A stretch of DNA of 64,000 nucleotides from assembly GCA_963556145.1 (NCBI GenBank), contig OY744463.1, forward strand, positions 8,060,001-8,124,000, read 5' to 3'. A program made the position numbers and the translations under genes. The notes beneath the pieces were generated by a model. That model saw only the letters and a program-made list of their open reading frames with translations, was not told the origin of the DNA and made no database searches. Shown here in pieces: positions 45,428 to 57,452 of this stretch (positions are counted from its first letter, which is position 1; each line of letters opens with the position of its first letter). Origin of the DNA: Hygrocybe punicea. Lineage: Eukaryota > Basidiomycota > Agaricomycetes > Agaricales > Hygrophoraceae.

Positions 45428-46770
45428 TAATTGGCTGTTATCATTATATGTGGCGTAAAATGAATAATTTTGAAGTACTGCACTACTTCTTCCCATGTAA
45501 AGTGCCACATCACAAGTACAGAAGGATCCGGATAATTTATGATCAATGCTCTTCACCGACTCAGTGAGAAGAGATGACCGAGCTTGGAACACGACTCAGG
45601 GCAGTGTGACCTCAATTCTTGTCCCATGCATTTGTGGTTATTGAGCGTCTTGGGAGAAGCGGCGACACAGTTTGCGTGACCACATGCATTGCCCCCCGTG
45701 CTTTGCAACTTCACGCAAACGATCGTGTTGCCGAGAATGTACCCATCGTATACGGAAACGACTCTCTAGCTTTCGGCTGGTGCGTTCCCGTGGGGTGTGC
45801 TTGCTTATGAACCTCCCCCGGCGAGGCGAGTGGGACGACTGAAAGGAAACAGCACACCCGCTGAGTTCTGACGAGATGTCGACCCGTATAAGTCCCACAG
45901 AGACGAACTATTAGTAGACCCCCCATCCACCATTGTCTCGAAAAAAAACCGGTTTGGAGTGGAAGGTGAACTGTTGGCCATGTACTCGGAGGGCGTGTAG
46001 TAAAAACAACAGGTTCAAAGATACGGATTCTTTGGGGTCAGGAGAAAGGCTACCAAAGTGTTTGTTGTACATACATTAATGCTTGTCTTTGGATCCTCCG
46101 AGTTCTCACATCGGAGGGAGAGGCGCAATCGTGAATTACGACTGTGTACTGTAGTTTCGCTTTGGTTTCTGTGGGTGGAAATACAAAAAAAAAAAAAGAT
46201 ATCTTACACCGGTACCGGTATCCCGCTCCATGCCAACGTCAGGGTCACAGTACTAGAGTGAATGTACAGGCTTTCTTCGTTGGGCGCTATTGCTTGTTTC
46301 GTAAACCTTCTTCCCGGGGCCCTGACTGCGGCACTCCCCTCTTTCCCCGCGCCACTCCTTATATTTGTGCCGTTCCCAGTACTTTAGGACCCTAGCCCTC
46401 GGCCACGAAAGTTCAGCAGTCCGTGGGCGTTACCAGGAAAACAGAGATTTCCGGCGCACCCGCGTCAGCCGAGTACCAAAGTATTAGATCAATGGAGAAA
46501 GGTTCCGGAGTGCTTGATAATTGCAGGAACGCGGCGTCCCTGCCCGAGACCCGCGGTCACTGTTGCTTTGTGCCTCGTACACTGTTGGGACGCTCCGTCA
46601 CGCTCGCGTTCGGAAGTGCACCGTAAAAACCAAACAATCTTCAAACGATTATCGATTATCATGATCAAACGGTCACGCAAATAGACTACACGACAAATTT
46701 CCCAACCTTTCCTTTCCTTCTCTGACGATCTGAAGTTTGGGATGTAACATTGTAAAAGGTAATGAAATGC
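45428..46770. other. intergenic, between convergent AKR and FAD-oxidase genes
   Basis: 1.34 kb without a supported gene. It contains a poly-A run (about 46186-46198) and ACCGGTACCGGTA near 46208. Long for a convergent gap in a compact gene region; it could hold a non-coding RNA or a decayed gene, but nothing is recognisable. Confidence 0.45.
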
Positions 46771-48837
46771 CTAGATAGTTTTGCAGACGACATTCTGGTC
46801 CCAGTCCTCCGAGTTTACACCCTTGTATACGATAAAGAGATCGTGCGGATCAATGAGTTTCTTTAGGGCCAAGAGGCGCGGGTAGTGGTTGCCCCAGTAT
46901 GCACCCTGCCAGTTGGTTTCGAGGATATCAGGCTGGGAAACACCGTGTATCAAAAAAAAATAAGAATAAGAATAACGGTAGCAAGACAGATTACCTCATT
47001 GATGTATTGTCCCCCAGCTGGGATCGGGGCGAGCTCACGCAGAGGCTGGACCTGATCAAAAACGCTCTGCCTTACTGCCTGAATCTCAACAGCAGTAGAT
47101 GTCGCCGTCCAGGCATTGGCGAGGGTCATGTCGCTGATGGTGGTACGCCATGCTGGGGTTAACGCTGCCGAGTCCGGATCAACGCTTGCCACTACGCCTC
47201 CTCCGACCATGCTTGAGATAGACGAGATATTGAGCGAAAAAGGCTGATTTCCTTCGAAATGAGATGGCAGTAACACTTACAACGGACGTCCGATAGGGAT
47301 ATTAACCCACACCTTGGCGAGCTCAGTGGGATGAGTGTCGAAAAGCGTGCGAGGGAGGAGCCACGAGGAGACAGCAAGGCGAATGCCGCCGGCATCACCG
47401 ACGGTGTAGTTGAATCCAAAGCCTTTCCAGCTCTCGATGAAATTATCCACGTACCACGCGTTGAAGCTCGGATACGGCACTGATATAGCAAGGCTCACAT
47501 TAACACCCGGAACTTGGGCAGAGTCCACATAGAACTGTTGAAGAGTCGAGTTGGGCGATGAGTTCATCGGTGGGGTGCCTTGTGCGATGAGAGTGAGGTA
47601 GAGCGTGTTGTTTAAGAAAGGCCAAAAGCCAGCCCAACCAGCATCGGAAATCGCGTTATGTTGTTTGTTGAACATCTCGAAGAGCGCTTGGTAGGAGTCG
47701 GATGAGTTGGCAGTGGCGGTATAGAACGCGGCGGTGTAAGGAAGGTTGGGGTGCGTCCTAATAGTCGTAGATGTGACGACACCAAAGTTAGGACCCCCTC
47801 CACCACGCAACGCCCAGAATAGGTCAGTGTTTTGGAAACGATTGGCAGTGACGAAAGATGCGTTGGGAAGAACGACAGTGAACTGCAGCGAGTTGTCGAC
47901 ACCTGTAAAGTTTGAGTTAGAAACGTTACCGACAAAGATAGTTCATCAACCCACCAAGGCCATAGAATGGGGACAAGATACCGTGACCGCCGCCTAACTG
48001 CCAGCCTCCTCCTGCACCAACTGTGCCTCCTGCGCCAATGCCACCGACGACGGTACGATTCGCGGCAGCCGCAAGCGCATAAAGCGTTCCCCATTGCACA
48101 CCAGGCCCGATGGTGACGGCTGTAAATGAAACATTCAAGCCTGTATCAGCTGACCGAAGAATGGATGACGAACCATGTTCGCCCGCTGTTGATCGTGGTG
48201 CTCCTTTTGGAACGAAGGAATCCGTAAATTCATAGTCCTGTAGGTAATGCACGAAGAGCTCTACAGAGCCTACACCGAACATTCGACCCAAATTCTCATG
48301 ACTGGAAAAAGAGCAACCGGGTATTTTAACAAACCGAAACCAAAGAAGGGATATTGTTGAATCTACTCACCCGGCGTTCTTGACGACGAGATGTAAATTA
48401 TATTTGGTCGCGAATTTGATGGTGTTTTGAATATCGGCCACCGTACTGACATTGACAGCGTAGCTGGGAACGCGTCCTTGGAAACAGGTCGCGTTGGGCT
48501 GGGGATTGAAAGGGCACTGTTGGACAGTTGTGTTCACAATGACTTCCTCCCAATTGGTCCATTGAAGAGCGTTAGGAGCGGCGGCGAGGGCATGGTGGTC
48601 GAACTGTTCCTGCTGCACCGTGGCGCACGCGCCAGCGTTGAAGTTCGACGAGGACTGGTAGCAAACGGAGGCCAGAGGTCTCTGGTTAGTGATCAGAGGC
48701 TGACTGAGACTCCGGGCGAAGGTCCTCCATATGGCATCGTTAGGGAAACACGAATCTCCAGGAAGACATTTACACTTCGTGGCAGCAGTGACGAGAGAAG
48801 CAAGCGCAATGACCACAACGAATATGATCGAGAGCAT
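46771..48837 (-). CDS. secreted FAD-linked oxidoreductase (BBE-like)
   Basis: Berberine-bridge-enzyme-type flavoprotein, predicted secreted. ATG 48837 opens a signal peptide (MLSIIFVVVIALASLVTAA). Domains: CLPGDSCFPN, a cysteine-rich N-terminus; the FAD_binding_4 region with VVKNAGHENLG (His likely for covalent FAD attachment), VTIGPGVQWGTLY, GGGWQLGGGHGILSP, FWALRGGGGPNFGVVTSTTI; a substrate domain with several NxS/T sites; and a C-terminal BBE domain (PAGGQYINE, then WQGAYWGNHYPRLLALKKLI, DPHDLFIVYKGV). Stop at 46771. Introns are short. It oxidises alcohols, saccharides or pathway intermediates; the substrate is unknown. It converges with the AKR gene. Confidence 0.87.
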
Positions 48838-48920
48838 TCTGAGAGCGGGAAAAAAGACAGCAAAATGTAGGATGAGCCTTCAAGCTTGAAGCGTCATCGT
48901 CGTGGGGAGCCATCGAGCCT

Positions 48921-48927
48921 CTTTATA
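48921..48927 (-). promoter_or_regulatory. TATA box of the FAD-linked oxidase gene
   Basis: TATAAAG on the minus strand, 84-90 bp upstream of ATG 48837. Confidence 0.5.
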
Positions 48928-49960
48928 GTCTGCAGCACAAGCATTGCCGATGGACATGGAGGTTACCGACTCGCTGGGGATTCGGATGCCCGGTGCGCCC
49001 ACGTATCAATTGTGGAGTCTGAGCCGATGGCCATTGAGGTTTAGGCTGTCTCTCACACCGTCCACAACCGGAAAAGATATGGAGACCAATTAAACTACTT
49101 TGTCCTTCCGAGTCATATTGCTGTGCGATAAACCAAGGGCCGCGTTTACGTGGAGTGCGCACGCCGCGGAGACCTCACGATGCGCAGTAAAGTGGTGTTA
49201 GGGCGGACAGGGACAGATATTATTGCCAGGGCCACTTCGGCGCGGAGAGTGACTGGAGATTTGAGTCGATATTATTGGCCGCCTAAGCCTGATGACGAGT
49301 TGCTGTAAGCGCAAGTTATGCCCGAGTACGCGGGGTGGCGGAGAGGGTCTGGTATTATCGTCAGCGTCGTCACTGAGCGTGAGACCAAATGTTACAACCT
49401 GGAATTTCCGAGTCCCTCAACACAAGTTGCAGTGCTTCCAACGTTCAACGTTCAACCCATCATGATTACAGTTGCATTTGAGGACGATCCGATGCCGCCA
49501 AGAACCGACGTCTGAATTTGTGAGCAGGTGGCGCGTCCTCCTTTTTTGCAAGTCCTTGAATCAAATGGAATTTGCCTCCGAGCCCGGTTTTTTCTCTTTG
49601 TGGCCGGATTGTGTATATAGTGAACGTTGAACGTTGAACGTTGAACGTTGATGGCCGTAAACATAATCATATTTTGAAACCTCACATACCAAACTACTAG
49701 AGGTAAAGGGAAAGTCGCCATCTAGGAATAAAGGCCAAGTATCAGTAGTCCGCACTTTCGGGAGTCGTCTCCATCTCATAATCAGGGTCATTGTCCTCAT
49801 CGTGCTCCTCATCCTCATCCTCATCCTCATCCTCGTCCTGGTTCTCATCGTCCCACTACCGCTAGCAACTGGTGGGGGCGTCGGTTTATCAATGATATTC
49901 AGCTCATCCGAAGAAGAGTGAATTGGCGACTGAGATGGAAAAATTTGTCATTCATCTACA
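48928..49960. other. intergenic with short repeats
   Basis: No supported gene. It holds AACGTTC x2 at about 49440-49455, its complement GAACGTT x4 at 49622-49649, and CATCCT-type hexamer repeats at about 49805-49840 that create a spurious Arg/Met-rich frame. Confidence 0.5.
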
Positions 49961-50414
49961 AGTGATCAACCATGATGATATACTCCAGAGGGAAATTGAC
50001 TGACCTGTAATGTGGGGGTTGGATTATAATTCATGACCTCTGCGTGCCAGACGATAGGGTTAGTCCCATGATATTCTGACTGCGCAGCGACAAGGCGTAG
50101 GAGACGAATGAGTTCAGTGCGACGGGCTTGACCTGAAAGTCCACCAAGCGCAGGAATGGGACTGAAGAGCATGAATATATAGTATGGTATAAGAGAAGTA
50201 AACTTACAGGTGCTGGAGGCCTTCTATCAATTGATCGACCACTCGATTCATCACACCCTGGCAGTAAAAATCAGTGATGGTGCAAGTCAACAGCGGACCA
50301 GTATGGTATAACTTGGTTATTGGTAACCTCGGCCTACATGAAACACCCTCGTTAGTTTCATAGTGAGCAGAGGAAAAGGGAGGCGAACCATGTCGTACGC
50401 AGTTTTTAAACCTA
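49960..50414 (-). pseudogene. decayed gene remnant, left of the mariner-like element
   Basis: Minus-strand pieces QGVMNRVVDQLIEGLQHL and FSPIPALGGLSGQARRTELI, then RLLRLVAAQSEYHG, look like real protein, with a splice-like gap between them. Removing the mariner-like element (50415-51579) and one TA joins ESHGYDL (right flank) to GLKTAYDMV (left flank) in one frame, so this is part of the gene that the element interrupted. Family not recognised. Confidence 0.45.
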
Positions 50415-51579
50415 CAGCTGATTCGGAAATTCTTGTCCCACGGTTCAAAAAGCGCGAAAAAAATCAAAAAAATCAAAAAAAATCAAAAAATCATTTGCTC
50501 CCTCAATACCAGCTAGAATCGCCTACATTTTCATGGTCAGACCCATAAACCCTCAGAGAATACCCTGATGAAGATCTTCGTGCATTAACAGATGTCAATT
50601 TCTCGAAGATTTCTCGAAGATCTACATGGTTTGTCAAGACCAATTGCGCCTTCGCTGGCTTCTCCACATCGGAATACGAGTTTGGGAATCCAAATGGAGA
50701 CACCTTCATTGGCGTAAAGATGTCTGTACATCTCAAGGTGCAGTCGTCTCCCACTTGCCTTCCGTCACACTCATTCTCAATCAGTTTAGCAATAGTGGAA
50801 TCGACGATTGGGACAATTCGCACCTCCCAGGCCCTCCCAAAACTAGGCGGAGGCCCCATGCCGTTTTCAACAAGCGGGTTCAAATGTCGCAATGAGCAGT
50901 GGCTGAGGGACAGCGAAGATGTTAAGCAAAGAGTTTGTTGGCCTTCCCTACTACTCCGAGTGGGTTCGAGACGATGGGCAAGCAAATTCTTGCATCAAAG
51001 GAACACAGCTGTCATACTTGTGGCAACAGCATCGCCAACAACACCAAGGAGCAGTGATCAGCGTGAGTATTAGGTGAGTACTCCCTGTCAGTTTGCATTC
51101 AACTTGGGTCATACTCAGTCACTCAGTCACTACTCAGTGGGTCTGTTTGGCAAGCCTTGGGCAGTCCCCAAAGTAATGTTGAAGTACTATTGTGTTCGGC
51201 CAGTACTAGTAATGTTTTAACATATACTCTGTGTATACCAACTTCCTTGCCTTATCCATAGTAACTGCTGTTATGCCTGCTTCAACTAAGTCATGTTCAG
51301 GATACCCGCTCACTCAAATTGATCTCCATTGACATCGTAGAAGAATTTTGGTTAGGCTGTCTTAGGCAATGTGCTTGGTGGAGACACCAACAGATTCAAC
51401 GATGTTGTCTGTATCCCAGCCTTCCAGCAGTAGCCGCAACACTCCTTGTTTCATTTTGTAGCTGATATGGCAGTAACCCATAGTGAATGAGTGGTATTGA
51501 GGGAGCAAATGTTTTTTTTGATTTTTTTGATTTTTTTCGCGCTTTTTGAACCGTGGGACAAGAATTTCCGAATCAGCTG
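50415..51579 (-). mobile_element. Tc1/mariner-like element, defective, 1165 bp
   Basis: Terminal inverted repeats of about 97 bp start CAGCTGATTCGGAAATTCTT and end near CTCCCTCAATACCA, with an A-rich (AAAAATC)n segment inside each arm. TA flanks both ends (50413-50414 and 51580-51581). Inside, on the minus strand from ATG 51481, is MGYCHISYKMKQGVLRLLLE, GWDTDNIVESVGVSTK, the helix-turn-helix N-terminus of basidiomycete DDE-type (mariner) transposases, which then hits stops. The DDE catalytic part is not recognisable; the other half (50503-50985, minus) has an open frame of unknown origin. Confidence 0.78.
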
Positions 51580-51581
51580 TA

Positions 51582-53647
51582 AATCATACCCGTGACTCTC
51601 GATAGCGAGGTACTTCCCATATGCCGAAGTGAAAACGCTCTGAAGCAGTAAACGCTCTGAAGTTGTTGGAGAACCTCGACGCAATCTTCGATGTTTTTGC
51701 TACTGCCATTGACAGGATCTCAATCTTCCCAAGGAGACTGGAAATGTAGCCAACGGTCAGCACATCGCAGCGCTTCTCAACAAGTGGAAACTGTGACCCT
51801 ATGTCCTTACTGCTGCCAGCAGTGAGTCAAGATTATTAGCAGGGCAGCCGCAGAAGAGGCTATTGGTAGATCGCTGATGAGTGGCCACGGTCTATTTCTC
51901 TTCTCTTCTATTTCCACGTTCACTTAATATGAGGTTACCAAGACCGAGATTATGATCCAGAACTATTTGAAGGTGCATACGCACTCGGAAACGATGGCCG
52001 TATGTACCTCCTTCCTTTTTAACAATTTGCTCACTGTTGTCACCACCCAGCACATCCATATTCGGTCCTGGCAACTGTCGACACCTGGAATGCTGACGTT
52101 CATTCCCGAGATGTGAGCCCAGGAGTCTTTGCTTATTGACGTCCATGTCTGTTTGCTGTCAAACACAACCATGAACATCGTCATTCTTTATATCCTATGT
52201 ACTATCCCATCCCCAACGATTGAAACCCTCAAGAGCTATTTCTATTCCTATCATTTCGGCGGTGAACCCAGTCCGTTCAGAAGATACAGATATGAAAATA
52301 ATTTATGTGCTCGATAATTGACAATAGCATCCTCTTTAAGATAGCGTAATAGGTGGTGTTCCGTCGAGAGTACCTTTCATCCTTGTCCTTAAATAACTTC
52401 GTGGTATTCTCCAAAATTGTCGCCACCTTGGATGGTGTTTCCGATAGGCATTGCATAAAATTGGAAAGGTTACACACCTCGTCCTTGGCCTTGTTAGCCA
52501 TTACTTTTTCTGCCCTACTGGCCTCGAGGCTGCGCTCAAGAAGTATCCTGAAATATGGCACGGGCGTTGCCTCCACCACCTCGAAGGGAACTTTACCAAG
52601 TAACTTGCACTGATATTAGGACCTCTACTCCAACTGTTTCGAGAAGAATTCTGGACCGTGTACCACTCGATAACCCCAACTGTTTTCGAGTAGGCTTGGG
52701 GTTGCCTCCTTAAACATTATGTCGACGCAAGCTTTTATCTCCGAGGCGAACCCTGGGCAACTCGGAAGCGATGGGCATGGACAGATGTGGCCACGTGTCG
52801 AACTCAAAGCGATGATGTCGGAAGCGCCATGCATATTGCACTGGACTAGTAGAAAACATGGGGCTTAGGTCTGCCAGCGTAGAAAAAGACAGCAGAGTTC
52901 AGTCTTCCTGCCATTTCGCGTTTACAACCACTCACATGTACCAAGATTGAGACGACGAGGTCGGAAGAGCAAAAACTTTGGTGGTGTAACACAAGGATGG
53001 TGGTGGAAGGCGAATTTTGGTGGGTGGCAAGAACGGGACATTCCAGCTCGGTTCTCTCAGCAGTCCTCCTTTATATGAACCTATATAGTGCCGTGAAAAG
53101 ATGCACAGCGCTTCGTTGTTGAAACGCAAGAGCGCAAGGCAGAGGATTAGGTAGTTGGTGAAAACGGGTGCTAAGAAGCCGTAAGCCATTTTTCTTTTGG
53201 AAAGTCTCTAGGAAATTCATATTAGATATCAAAACTACGCGAATAGGCATTGCACTTACAGAAAACCTCGCGCCCTTGGATCTGGTGGAGGTGGCAGACC
53301 GAATCGGCGACGACGTTTGCCTTGTAGTTAACCTCTAACCTCATAATCTGTCTCTGTGCTAGAGTGCATAGCGCTGATTCAAAGATCGAACGTGGTGTGA
53401 TCAACCAGTTAACACTTGCGTATGCTTGCATAGTAATGATTCAACGGGGAAGTTGACTCCGAGCCCATCTGTGGATCTGCATAGCGTTAAGGGTATTGAT
53501 CACAGTATCAAAACATTGCGGCACACCATCTTGTCGAGTAGGAGGGTGGAGCAACCGACGAAATGACAGGGCCGCTAACCCCGTGTCTGTTATTGAAGCG
53601 TCACTGAGCCGTGTCCATCGCCAAGCAAAAAATACTTTACATGTCAT
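51582..53647 (-). pseudogene. degenerate gene remnants, family unknown
   Basis: Fragmentary minus-strand frames: SVFTSAYGKYLAIESHGYDL (51600-51660), TPVPYFRILLERSLEASRAE and DEVCNLSNFMQCLSETP (52300-52570), FASEIKACVDIMFKEATP (52690-52750), RQIMRLEVNYKANVVADSVC (53280-53345) and SFRRLLHPPTRQDGVPQCFD (53500-53560). The last two are in one frame separated by a single TGA. They read like protein but do not assemble into a family I know. Confidence 0.4.
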
Positions 53648-53718
53648 ATTTCGACAAAGAGCGGGTTAGGCAATAAAAAGATGGGTTCGAAAGGCCCCAT
53701 CGCTGTTTTCCAACCAAC

Positions 53719-55377
53719 TCACCCACTTGCTGTCTCATGATCCATGCGAATCGCCGTGCGGAGAAACAGCCCAACCGCGGACCTTGGCGGAAGGTTGTCT
53801 TTGCACATAGCGGCAACGCTCAGCACAATCGCATTTATCTGCGTCAGGTTCTCGTCAAGCGCCGGTGACGGCGTCGGGCTACGGGCTCCCAAAAGAACGC
53901 TCTGGATCGCGTACACAATCAATTCTATTTGGGCTTTCAGGTACGGCTGCACACACACACACCCTATCAGTTTAAAAAAGAAGACAGTCTTGATGGAGTA
54001 CGGCACCTTGAGTTCCGACCAAGCATCCTCCATCTGTGGCATTAGAATCGTTACAAGCACCCCAGTCGAGATCGGGGGCCGATTGAATATTGGGAGGAGG
54101 AGACCTGGTATCAGAACTAGATGGTTCCGACGAGGCCTTGCGCCTCGCACCTAACACCATCCGAGCTGGGGGTGACTCAAGCCCCACCAGCAAAGCCCCA
54201 GGTGATGTTGCATCATTCCCAATCCTGCACTCCCGTTGCGTGAAAGTCCCCCCCTCTTCCACAGTCTCGAGTGCGAATCCATTTGAAGCGCCTGAGCCGC
54301 TAACCCTGCAGACGACGTGGCAGCGAACTGTTCCTGCTCTGCCTTGGTCCTTGTGTATGGACAATACGTGCCCAACCGCTGTAACAGTCGCAGCTACGTG
54401 GCTCGCAGCCATATCAACCAGGCTCACAGGAGACATCCCTGCGCTTGTGAGACGCAGCAACGAGGTTACCGAGAGTGGCTTCCGCTCGCTCTCGAAAGCA
54501 TATCAGAGCCTGCATCCTGCCGATCTGAATGTGTGTGCTGCTCGAATATCCTCAAGGATTGTGGAGACAGCTTTGACGACGACCTTCATTGGTGTGAGCA
54601 CGCGGGTCGGCGGACTCGAGCGGCCAGCGGTTAGGAGACCGTCTATCGCAGAAAGGAAGGCGGTTATGTGGATATCGGGTAGGCCATTGTCCGGTGACAC
54701 AGGCAGTTGGTCATCGAGATTGGGAGCCTGCAGGAAAGCTGGGACGTCACTGAAAATCGAGAGTGCGGGAGAAGGAGTGGCTGTCCCACCTTCCACATTC
54801 CGGAGTTCAATCTTGGCAAGTCCGTACTACGCTTGTATTGCTTGAGCTGAGTGTCGAGGTCATGGATGACAAGTGAGTCCGAGTTGCATGCGTTCATGAT
54901 CTCGTAATTACGGCCGGATAGATCGAACAGCTCCGTCAATACACCACCTCAACATCTGGCTGTGGGCAAAAATTAGAGGGGGAGAGGAGAAAAAGACGAC
55001 ACACACCCTTTGAAATTTCACACATTGTTCTTGAAGCCTCTCGCACCGGTCAGCGCGCTGCATGCCGATCTTCAGCAACTAATGAATGAGAGTAGATATA
55101 GCCACTCACACGCTGCACCCCTTGCAGCACTTCCTCCATCTGCTGTCAGCCCAGGTCCATTCCCTAGCCTCCATGTCACCCAGTTGTACTGAAGCGGCGT
55201 CAGGCTCTGCATCTTGGCTATCCGGTACTCGTATTTGCTCTGCATATGCTCCTGATCCACGGTGGCTGCCCCAGCACTGGCACGGCCTATGCCACTCAAG
55301 GCCCGGGGACCCCCGCTTGGCAAGGGGTTGGAGGAGGCAGAGTTTAGTTTGTGGTAAGAATCATCGGGCATTGGCAT
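53719..55377 (-). pseudogene. Spa2/GIT-like polarisome scaffold, truncated at both ends
   Basis: Minus-strand segments follow the order of the C-terminal half of fungal Spa2: SGGPRALSGIGRASAG, DQEHMQSKYEYRIAKMQ (coiled-coil start), LSGRNYEIMNACNSDSLVIH, TPSPALSIFSDVPAFLQ, PTRVLTPMKVVVKAVSTILE, TSAGMSPVSLVDMAASHVAA, TKAEQEQFAATSS, EDAWSELK, intron, PYLKAQIELIVYAIQSVLLG, ARSPTPSPALDENLTQI and MCKDNLPP. Several joints need frame changes. The N-terminal SHD repeats and the last 50 or so residues of Spa2 are absent. The intact protein would organise polarised growth at hyphal tips. It is probably a partial, decaying duplicate. Confidence 0.6.
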
Positions 55378-55784
55378 TATGGCACATGACCCGGAAGTTT
55401 GCGAAACTCCGAGTATAAATAGACTGACAGAGCAACATTGGGTGACAGTTTTTGGCCACTTTGTATTCCTTGCTCAATTTTAGCTCAATCCACACTAAAC
55501 TTGATACTAGACACATAATACACCATATTATTATTAATAAGTGTCTTTTAAATATAGAATGCAGCTTGTGGTGAAGAGAAAAAAAAGGGAATCACCCATT
55601 ATAATATGCCAACAAACTGTGCAGTCACCATCTGTCCACTGCCAACTCCCTCCATGCCAAAATCTTGATGCATATTGCCTATTGGCAACTCCACTGCTAA
55701 CACATCTAAACAAAAGTGGGATGATTGTGACGTGCCTAACTAATCACTTTACATGAACATGCAAATAGGTAAAGACAAGTCTCC
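55378..55784. other. AT-rich flank of the family-D element
   Basis: No gene. It ends in the TCTCC target duplication (55780-55784). The other side of the same site continues at 62150. Confidence 0.55.
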
Positions 55785-57452
55785 TGTTACGGATCGCTTC
55801 TGCAGCGGGCTCCGGCAACAATCAACTTAACAGGGGATCGGCTTCCAGAGGGGAGAACAGCAGCTTTCATTGTTGCTTACAGCTAAGACAACACTGCTAA
55901 GAAGGGGGGGGTCAAGGTCTAATGTCATTGCGAGCCGTGGGGGTTACCCAAAACAAGATGAGTCTGCCCCAAGAACCAGACTAAACGTAAAGAAAGGAAA
56001 AGAAGAAAAAGTCCGAACCAACAACAAGAACAGTATATATAGTGACTGGTCTTGAGGGGAGGTAAATAGAAATACAACCATGAAGCCATAACATGTCCAA
56101 CTCTACCATGTGTTCACCATGAGGCGTACATGAGGCGTCCTCATGTCAATGTTCTCGCGATCCAACTGGAGGCCCGGGTGTCATTGAGGAATAGAGGGGG
56201 TCCGGATGACTCGGATGATTTGTCATCAGATCATGTGATGTGCAGAATTGCCTATTCGGGGTCTACACTTGCTGTAACAAGCAAGTGTGCAATCTGGCAA
56301 GTGCATTGCACGGTCGGGTCGAAGATGGGTATCGTCCAGTGTGGGGTTGGTGATGAGAGTGTCTTGAGGTGGTGTGGATATAGTGGCAAGGTTGGTATGA
56401 AAGAAAATGAAGGAATGTATAGAGGAAAAAACCAACTAGGACAGTGGGCTAGTCGAGGTCAGACATGTGAACAGCATAAGCTGTACCGGATGACGATGTC
56501 TGTGTCAATGACGTATCGAGGGGCGGTGTCTTGTCCTGTGTGTGGAACAATGTGGTCCACCTGATGTCGGTATTTGTCCAAGAAAGGGTATCATTGTAAA
56601 CGAGTGTGGGAGGTATCAAGATTATGGATGGAAAAGGATAAATGAACGTGGGTCCAGGTTTCGAGTCATGGCATGAGTGACAAGCTGTGGGAACAAGTCG
56701 TCGGGTACTGCATTGAAGCGGTGTCATGCGAACAATATGCGATAGGGGTTGGTTCACTGTTTGGGAAGTCGTATGGTCTGTGGTCGAAGTCCAAAAGAAT
56801 GTGCTTCGGCAATGGTCGGATTAGAGAGAACAGTGAAATGTCCCGTGATCGAGGATTGTCCAGGGCATGCGTGCAGGTGAGGAATGTCGTCGGATCGTCA
56901 GGGAGGATAATGGTAGGCACAGAATACGAAAGTGGAAACCATATATCCGGGAATGGCAATTGTCAATTACATGTCGAGATATTGTTGAGGTGGAAGTCAG
57001 AAGTATCAATGGCGGAAGGATTTCGGTGCCGATGCCAAAGATAGATCATAACAAGGTAGAAACCGATCAGGAAGGTGATGGCAATGCTGCCAATAACAAT
57101 TACGGTAATGAGCTGTGTCGGGAGTACAGCCATTGTGATCGGTTTGTCGTGGGATAGCGTAAACAAGATATCGAAGGGAAAAGACAATGTCGGTGACATC
57201 CGTCGGCAAGGAGACTATTCGGGTACAACGAGGTCACGTGGATATGTCCATGGTCGGTCTGGATTGTTCTAGAAGAAGGGAAAGAAGAGAACAAGAACAA
57301 GAAAATACAAGGATGTCCAAAAGAAGAAACAATGACAATGAAAAGAAGACAAAGGACAAAATGAAATGAAAAAGGAAGGTGTGCAGTGCAGAATCGTCAT
57401 GGTGGGTATCGGAATGGGCATCGGGGTTGGAAGCGGAGCTGGAAACGTAACA
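55785..57452 (+). repeat. 5' LTR of the family-D element (1668 bp)
   Basis: TGTTACG...CGTAACA. It contains AACAGTATATATAGTGACTGG at about 56030-56050, a TATA-like segment for sense transcription. Confidence 0.9.
56449..57199 (-). pseudogene. antisense one-TM ORF in the 5' LTR of family D
   Basis: The same ORF as at 21707-22391, with an additional in-frame ATG at 57199. It has the TM-like segment VIVIGSIAITFLIGFYLVMI, the basic WHRHRN turn, an in-frame TGA at 56963-56965, then a further 97 open codons and an overlapping 102-codon frame. It is identical in both LTRs. Confidence 0.4.

Noticed and set aside
49561..49848. Arg/Met-rich minus-strand ORF
   Set aside because: Arises from CATCCT-type hexamer repeats.
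50426..50511. (AAAAATC)n tract as a simple microsatellite
   Set aside because: It is part of the mariner-like terminal repeat, mirrored at 51487-51570.
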